From positions 1 through 11,111 of the forward strand of contig SHLU01000057.1 in assembly GCA_004282995.1 (NCBI GenBank): DNA of 11,111 nt. Direction: 5' to 3'. The position numbers and the translations under genes were made by a program. Positions 8,081 through 11,111 of the stretch are shown here, piece after piece. Source of the stretch: Sphingomonadaceae bacterium (GTDB lineage: Bacteria > Pseudomonadota > Alphaproteobacteria > Sphingomonadales > Sphingomonadaceae). Position 1 is the first letter of the stretch, and the number at the start of each line of letters is the position of its first letter. The notes beneath the pieces are model-generated. The model made no database searches. It saw nothing but the letters and a program-made list of their open reading frames with translations, and had not been told where the DNA came from.

Positions 8081-8089
8081 TGTGGATAA
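8081..8089 (-). promoter_or_regulatory. Perfect DnaA box upstream of ftsZ
   Basis: TGTGGATAA is the exact reverse complement of the 9-base DnaA box TTATCCACA. It starts 97 bases before the ftsZ ATG. In Caulobacter crescentus DnaA is known to act as a transcription factor for cell-cycle genes including ftsZ, so a regulatory role here is plausible. I noticed no other exact copy in the window. Confidence 0.72.
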
Positions 8090-8102
8090 GGTCGCAAGTT
8101 CC

Positions 8103-8107
8103 GATTC
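8103..8107. promoter_or_regulatory. GANTC (CcrM-type methylation) site in the ftsZ promoter region
   Basis: GATTC fits the GANTC recognition sequence of the alphaproteobacterial cell-cycle methyltransferase CcrM. In Caulobacter, GANTC sites in the ftsZ promoter affect its transcription. At least eight other GANTC sites occur inside genes of this window, so the position rather than the mere presence is the argument. Confidence 0.4.
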
Positions 8108-8111
8108 AAGC

Positions 8112-8117
8112 GTTAAC
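8112..8117. promoter_or_regulatory. GTTAAC, possible CtrA half-site
   Basis: GTTAAC contains the TTAAC core of CtrA half-sites. A full TTAA-N7-TTAA site is not present: the bases seven positions on read ATGT. It lies 5 bases after the GANTC site. Weak on its own. Confidence 0.22.
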
Positions 8118-8147
8118 TGCTTTATGTCAGACTGACCGACATCATTC

Positions 8148-8162
8148 GGGCCTTTCCGGCCC
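8148..8162 (+). promoter_or_regulatory. GC-rich hairpin abutting the ftsZ ribosome binding site
   Basis: GGGCC (8148-8152) and GGCCC (8158-8162) pair perfectly around a 5-base loop, TTTCC. The stem ends one to two bases before the ftsZ ribosome binding site (TGGAG, 8164-8168). In the leader RNA it could affect ribosome access. No T-run follows, so it is not a terminator. Confidence 0.4.
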
Positions 8163-8163
8163 A

Positions 8164-8168
8164 TGGAG
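8164..8168 (+). promoter_or_regulatory. ftsZ ribosome binding site that decides the start
   Basis: TGGAG lies 9 bases before the ATG at 8178. It overlaps the in-frame ATG at 8163, which has no purine-rich site of its own because the bases before it form the GGCCC arm of a hairpin. This supports 8178 as the start. Confidence 0.65.
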
Positions 8169-8177
8169 ATTACCGTC

Positions 8178-9890
8178 ATGAGCATCAATATCGGCCCTGC
8201 AACCAGCGATGAGCTGCGGCCCCGTATCACCGTTATCGGTGTCGGCGGCGCGGGCGGAAACGCGATTGCCAACATGATTGAAGCGAACATCGAAGGCGTC
8301 GAATTCATCGTCGCCAATACCGATGCCCAGGCGCTCAACACATCTGCTGCAGAAACCCGCATCCAGCTCGGCCCTGATATCACCGGCGGACTTGGTGCCG
8401 GGGCCCGGCCTGAGGTCGGCAAGGCGGCAGCTGAGGAAACCACCGACGAGATCGAAGACCTGCTGGACGGGGTCAACATGTGCTTCATCGCGGCCGGCAT
8501 GGGCGGCGGAACCGGCACCGGTGCCGCCCCGGTCATTGCAGAGGCCGCCCGCCGCAAGGGCGTCCTCACTGTCGGCGTGGTGACCAAGCCGTTCCTGTTC
8601 GAGGGCACCCGCAGGATGCGCGCTGCCGAGGCGGGGATCGAGGAATTGCAGCGCCACGTCGATACGCTGATCGTCATACCCAACCAGAACCTGTTTCTGA
8701 TCGCCAAAGCGGAAACGACCTTCAAGGAAGCATTCCAGCTCGCCGACGAAGTGCTCCAGCAGGGAGTTCGTTCGATCACCGACCTGATGGTGATGCCGGG
8801 CCTCATCAACCTTGACTTCGCCGACATCAAGTCGGTGATGGAGGAGATGGGCAAGGCGATGATGGGCACCGGCGAGGGCGAGGGCGAGAACCGTGCTCTC
8901 GAAGCGGCCGAACGCGCCATCGCCAACCCCTTGCTCGACGGGGTAAGCATGGCCGGTGCGCGTGGCGTGATCATCTCGATCATCGGCGGCGATGACATGA
9001 AGCTGCTCGAAGTGGACGAAGCGGCCAACCATATCCGTGAACTGGTCGACGAAGATGCCAACATCATCTGGGGCTCGGCCTTCAATCCTGATCTCGATGG
9101 CAAGATTCGCGTATCGGTCGTCGCCACCGGCATCGACCAGAGCGAGGCACGCGATGCGCCGGGTGCGCAGACGATGTCTCTCGGCGGTGCGCGGCCGCCA
9201 AAGCGTCCGATCCTCGAATTGCCCGAGGAAGACGAGGCGGACGACGGAAGTGAGGACGCGCTCGACACCATGCCGGTGGCCGAGCCCGAACTCGCGTCCG
9301 GGACCGAAGATGGCGCGCCAGCAACACTGGCCGGCCTGTCGGGTATGGGGGCAGATCACGGCGACGACGAATATGACGAAGACGAGGACGATGATGTCGA
9401 CGGCATCGTTGACCCGCTTGCCGGGCTTCGCAATGAGAGCGACGATGAATTCGACCTCGCAGGCGGAAACGACGAACCGGTCGAGGAAGGCGCTGGAGCA
9501 GAGTCGGGGGACGATGATGCCGAGGCGGACGACGATTGGAGCGACGCGCTCGACCTGACCGATGTCGAGGAGACGTCCGAGCCGGAAGCGGCCGATGACG
9601 ATTCCGGCAGCGACGAACTGCTGCTCGACGCCGATCGGCTTGCAGAGAAGGATGAGCCGGTTGAAGAACCCCCCACCCAGGGTGGCGGTCGCAGGCGCGG
9701 CCTCGTAGCTGGTGGCAGCGGGGGTGGTTCAGGCGGAGACGGCGGCGGAAGTACGCTGTTTGAACGTATGGCCAACCTGTCGCGAGGCAGCGCCCCCTCG
9801 ACGGACGACGAAAGCGAAGACGATGAGGACGATGAGGACGGTGGTTCGGTCAACATTCCCCGTTTTCTCGGCCGGCAGAACAACCAGTAA
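8178..9890 (+). CDS. ftsZ: FtsZ, tubulin-like division GTPase with a very long acidic linker
   Basis: FtsZ polymerises into the cytokinetic ring and recruits the divisome. The protein is 570 residues from ATG 8178; an in-frame ATG at 8163 would add five residues. The GTPase core spans about residues 12-320, with GVGGAGGNA (21-29), the tubulin signature GGGTGTG (109-115) and the T7 catalytic loop NLDFAD (211-216). GEGEGE near residues 232-237 matches the usual alphaproteobacterial loop. After VVATGID the linker runs about 237 residues (321-557) and by hand count holds about 77 Asp/Glu against 12 Lys/Arg. It ends with a Gly/Ser-rich stretch, a short STLFERMANLSRG helix-like segment, another acidic run, and the conserved tail peptide NIPRFLGRQNNQ that should bind FtsA and other partners. 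Start codon choice is moderately sure; identity is certain. Confidence 0.97.
   Translation: MSINIGPATSDELRPRITVIGVGGAGGNAIANMIEANIEGVEFIVANTDAQALNTSAAETRIQLGPDITGGLGAGARPEVGKAAAEETTDEIEDLLDGVNMCFIAAGMGGGTGTGAAPVIAEAARRKGVLTVGVVTKPFLFEGTRRMRAAEAGIEELQRHVDTLIVIPNQNLFLIAKAETTFKEAFQLADEVLQQGVRSITDLMVMPGLINLDFADIKSVMEEMGKAMMGTGEGEGENRALEAAERAIANPLLDGVSMAGARGVIISIIGGDDMKLLEVDEAANHIRELVDEDANIIWGSAFNPDLDGKIRVSVVATGIDQSEARDAPGAQTMSLGGARPPKRPILELPEEDEADDGSEDALDTMPVAEPELASGTEDGAPATLAGLSGMGADHGDDEYDEDEDDDVDGIVDPLAGLRNESDDEFDLAGGNDEPVEEGAGAESGDDDAEADDDWSDALDLTDVEETSEPEAADDDSGSDELLLDADRLAEKDEPVEEPPTQGGGRRRGLVAGGSGGGSGGDGGGSTLFERMANLSRGSAPSTDDESEDDEDDEDGGSVNIPRFLGRQNNQ
9819..9836 (+). repeat. Two tandem copies of a 9-base repeat in the FtsZ linker
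   Basis: GACGATGAG occurs twice in tandem and is followed by a partial third copy (GACG). It is in frame and encodes part of an Asp/Glu run near the end of the linker, so slippage would change linker length without a frameshift. Confidence 0.7.
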
Positions 9891-9897
9891 TCGCTGA

Positions 9898-9938
9898 CGA
9901 AGGCGGGGTAGCACGGCTATTTCGCCTTCGCGCGTGCT
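9898..9938 (+). terminator. Overlapping inverted repeats after ftsZ; possible terminator or pseudoknot
   Basis: CGAAGGCG (9898-9905) pairs perfectly with CGCCTTCG (9923-9930). Within the loop, AGCACG (9910-9915) can pair with CGTGCT (9933-9938) beyond the stem. The two pairings interleave as in an H-type pseudoknot, or could compete. The structure begins 8 bases after the ftsZ stop, a usual terminator position, but no T-run follows, so Rho-independent termination is doubtful. Confidence 0.3.
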
Positions 9939-9961
9939 TACGCCTGTTCGCAAGACTTCGT

Positions 9962-9989
9962 TTGCGCTGGTTCATCACCGGTTCTATAG
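9962..9989 (+). promoter_or_regulatory. Weak promoter candidate for the TPR-protein gene
   Basis: TTGCGC (9962-9967) and CTATAG (9984-9989) are separated by 16 bases and resemble relaxed alphaproteobacterial -35 and -10 elements. Transcription would start only a few bases before the ATG at 10000, giving an almost leaderless message, which fits the lack of a good ribosome binding site there. GC-rich genomes give such matches by chance. Confidence 0.22.
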
Positions 9990-9999
9990 GCTCGCGCCG

Positions 10000-11111
10000 A
10001 TGAAAGCGCCGATGCGACAAATCTGTTTCCTGCCCTCTGCAATAGCCCTGGCTGGCGCTGCTGCCGCGACGTGGCCGAGCGGCGCGGCCGCCCAGGGCCG
10101 TGAAGTAGTCCAGGCCCTGCCGTCGCAAGCATCCGAAGAGCTGACACAAGCCTTGTCGCGGCTGGCCCGCTCGCCGCGGGACCTTGATGCGTTGATCGCC
10201 GCTGGCACGGCATCGCTCGAACTGGGTGATGTCGATGCGGCTATGGGATTCTTCGGCCGCGCCTACGATCTTGCGCCCAGTGATCCGCGGATCAAGGCGG
10301 GGCAGGCCGCCGCCTATGTTCGAACGCAGCGGCCGGTTGAAGCACTCAAACTCTTTGAGGAAGCCGAAGCCGCTGGCGTGGAAATCGTTCGTCTGAGCGG
10401 GGATTACGGGCTCGCCTATGACTTGGTCGGCAACAACCGCGAAGCGCAGGCTCGATACCGCATGGCGCGCGCCCGCCGGGCGGATGACGAGGTCGTGCGG
10501 CGCTTGGCGCTCAGCCTGGCAATCGCTGGGGATGAGAGCGGGTTTGAGGAAGCCTTGCGCCCGCTGCTCTCTAACCGAGACTTTGGCGCTTACCGGACGC
10601 GTGCTTTCGGCCTAGCGATACTAGGGCGGGCTGATGAGGCCGTAGCCATTGCCGAAGCGGTCATGCCCCGCGACATGGCGCGCCGGATCGAGGACTACCT
10701 GCGCTTCATGCCGCGTCTGACCAAGGCCCAGCAGGCAGCCGCCGGCAATCTGGGCATTTATCCGACCGCTGGCCGCATTGGACGCGACGATCCGCGGATT
10801 GCCGCATTGGTGGTTGCTGAAACGCCACCCGAACGGAGGTCGCGCAACGCGGATGAAGACCTTGCCCCATCGGGCGCGCCACTCGGACCGAGAGCGGCGG
10901 TAGAAGCAAGCTCGCGGGCAGAAGTTGCGACAGAACTGGACGATGAGGAGGTGGTAGTGGCGACCCCTTCGCGCAGGGAAGCTGAACGCACCGTACGCTC
11001 GGCACGCCGCGAGGTTGCTGCAGACCCGCTCTCGCGTACGCGGCGCCGTCCACGCATTATCGAGCGGGCAGCGACACCCACGCCGCCTCCCCCACCACCG
11101 CCGCCGTCTGC
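10000..11111 (+). CDS. Exported TPR-like repeat protein with proline-rich C-terminal region (3' truncated by window edge)
   Basis: The frame is open from ATG 10000 to the right edge, giving 370 complete codons with no stop. The N-terminus (basic start, hydrophobic stretch, AAA before Gln32) looks like a Sec signal peptide cleaved after Ala31; the Cys at 9 is not in a lipobox. Residues about 60-200 form helical TPR-like repeats: LDALIAAGTASLELGDVDAA, then AAMGFFGRAYDLAPSDPRIK, then EALKLFEEAEAAG. From about residue 280 the chain becomes charged and disordered, rich in Arg, Glu and Ala, and ends in a TPTPPPPPPPPS run at the edge. Proteins of this shape after ftsZ often end in a peptidoglycan-binding SPOR domain, but none is visible here. 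The start is uncertain: a GTG at 9934 is also in frame, and only AGG (9988-9990) precedes the ATG. Confidence 0.8.
   Translation, partial: MKAPMRQICFLPSAIALAGAAAATWPSGAAAQGREVVQALPSQASEELTQALSRLARSPRDLDALIAAGTASLELGDVDAAMGFFGRAYDLAPSDPRIKAGQAAAYVRTQRPVEALKLFEEAEAAGVEIVRLSGDYGLAYDLVGNNREAQARYRMARARRADDEVVRRLALSLAIAGDESGFEEALRPLLSNRDFGAYRTRAFGLAILGRADEAVAIAEAVMPRDMARRIEDYLRFMPRLTKAQQAAAGNLGIYPTAGRIGRDDPRIAALVVAETPPERRSRNADEDLAPSGAPLGPRAAVEASSRAEVATELDDEEVVVATPSRREAERTVRSARREVAADPLSRTRRRPRIIERAATPTPPPPPPPPS

Larger units (their letters stand above)
8029..8177 (+). promoter_or_regulatory. ftsA-ftsZ intergenic region, likely ftsZ promoter and 5' leader
   Basis: This 149-base non-coding stretch is the only gap in the cluster from ftsW to ftsZ. 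It is more AT-rich in its middle (about 8055-8130) than the flanking genes. It holds two copies of GTTGAAA (8058-8064 and 8070-8076, 12-base period), a perfect DnaA box (8081-8089), a GATTC site (8103-8107), a GTTAAC site (8112-8117), and a GC-rich hairpin (8148-8162). I cannot fix a -35/-10 pair: TTGAAA at 8059 or 8071 resembles a -35 element, but no good -10 sits 16-18 bases downstream of either. A promoter here is inferred from the gap and the site cluster. Confidence 0.6.

Noticed and set aside
8112..8127. Full CtrA box (TTAA-N7-TTAA) before ftsZ
   Set aside because: Only the first half is present; the second position reads ATGT and the nearby TTTA is at the wrong spacing. It is kept only as a weak half-site.
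8163..8177. Alternative ftsZ start adding five residues (MEITV)
   Set aside because: No ribosome binding site precedes it, and the TGGAG overlapping it is well spaced for ATG 8178, after which the usual MSINIGP N-terminus begins.
8871..8888. Three tandem GGCGAG units in ftsZ
   Set aside because: They encode the GEGEGE loop that matches the normal FtsZ core in alphaproteobacteria, so no special repeat element is needed.
8066..9359. Two long overlapping minus-strand open frames opposite ftsZ
   Set aside because: They are low-complexity shadows of the FtsZ coding sequence (Ser-, Ala- and Pro-rich translations) with no family features.
1..11111. Mobile elements, CRISPR arrays, tRNA or rRNA genes, or a defence island
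   Set aside because: No transposase, terminal repeats, regularly spaced repeats or RNA-gene signatures were seen, and coding sequence fills nearly the whole window.

Overview
The window is a segment of the division and cell wall (dcw) cluster of a GC-rich alphaproteobacterium. The gene order (ftsW, murG, murC, murB, a DUF4262 gene, ddl, ftsQ, ftsA, ftsZ) and protein details, such as the very basic FtsQ N-terminus and an FtsZ tail ending IPRFLGRQNNQ, point to Sphingomonadales and perhaps the Erythrobacteraceae. That placement is from recall of family traits and was not tested by a search. All genes are on the plus strand.

Layout. Bases 1-718 hold the 3' part of ftsW, cut by the window edge. 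Bases 715-4378 hold murG, murC and murB, each joined to its predecessor by a 4-base ATGA overlap. Bases 4388-4915 encode a 175-residue DUF4262 protein inserted between murB and ddl; it also overlaps ddl by ATGA. Then come ddl (4912-5883), ftsQ (5867-6775, overlapping ddl by 17 bases) and ftsA (6775-8028, joined by TGATG). The first real gap (8029-8177) precedes ftsZ and carries a perfect 9-base DnaA box, one GANTC site, one TTAAC half-site and a GC-rich hairpin against the ribosome binding site. ftsZ (8178-9890) has a very long and very acidic C-terminal linker. A second gap (9891-9999) with overlapping inverted repeats leads to an exported TPR-like protein (10000 to the right edge), which is still open at a proline-rich run.

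How the genes work together. MurG, MurC, MurB and Ddl make the lipid II precursor: UDP-MurNAc formation, L-Ala addition, D-Ala-D-Ala supply and the final GlcNAc transfer. FtsW polymerises lipid II at the septum. FtsZ, FtsA and FtsQ build and connect the divisome. The tight overlaps from ftsW to ftsA imply one translationally coupled transcript. The ftsA-ftsZ gap suggests that ftsZ also has its own cell-cycle-linked promoter.

I see no mobile element, CRISPR array, RNA gene or defence system, and no evidence of an entirely new system. The points most worth a second look are the DnaA box before ftsZ, the DUF4262 gene inside the cluster, the altered phosphate loops of FtsA, and the extreme FtsZ linker.
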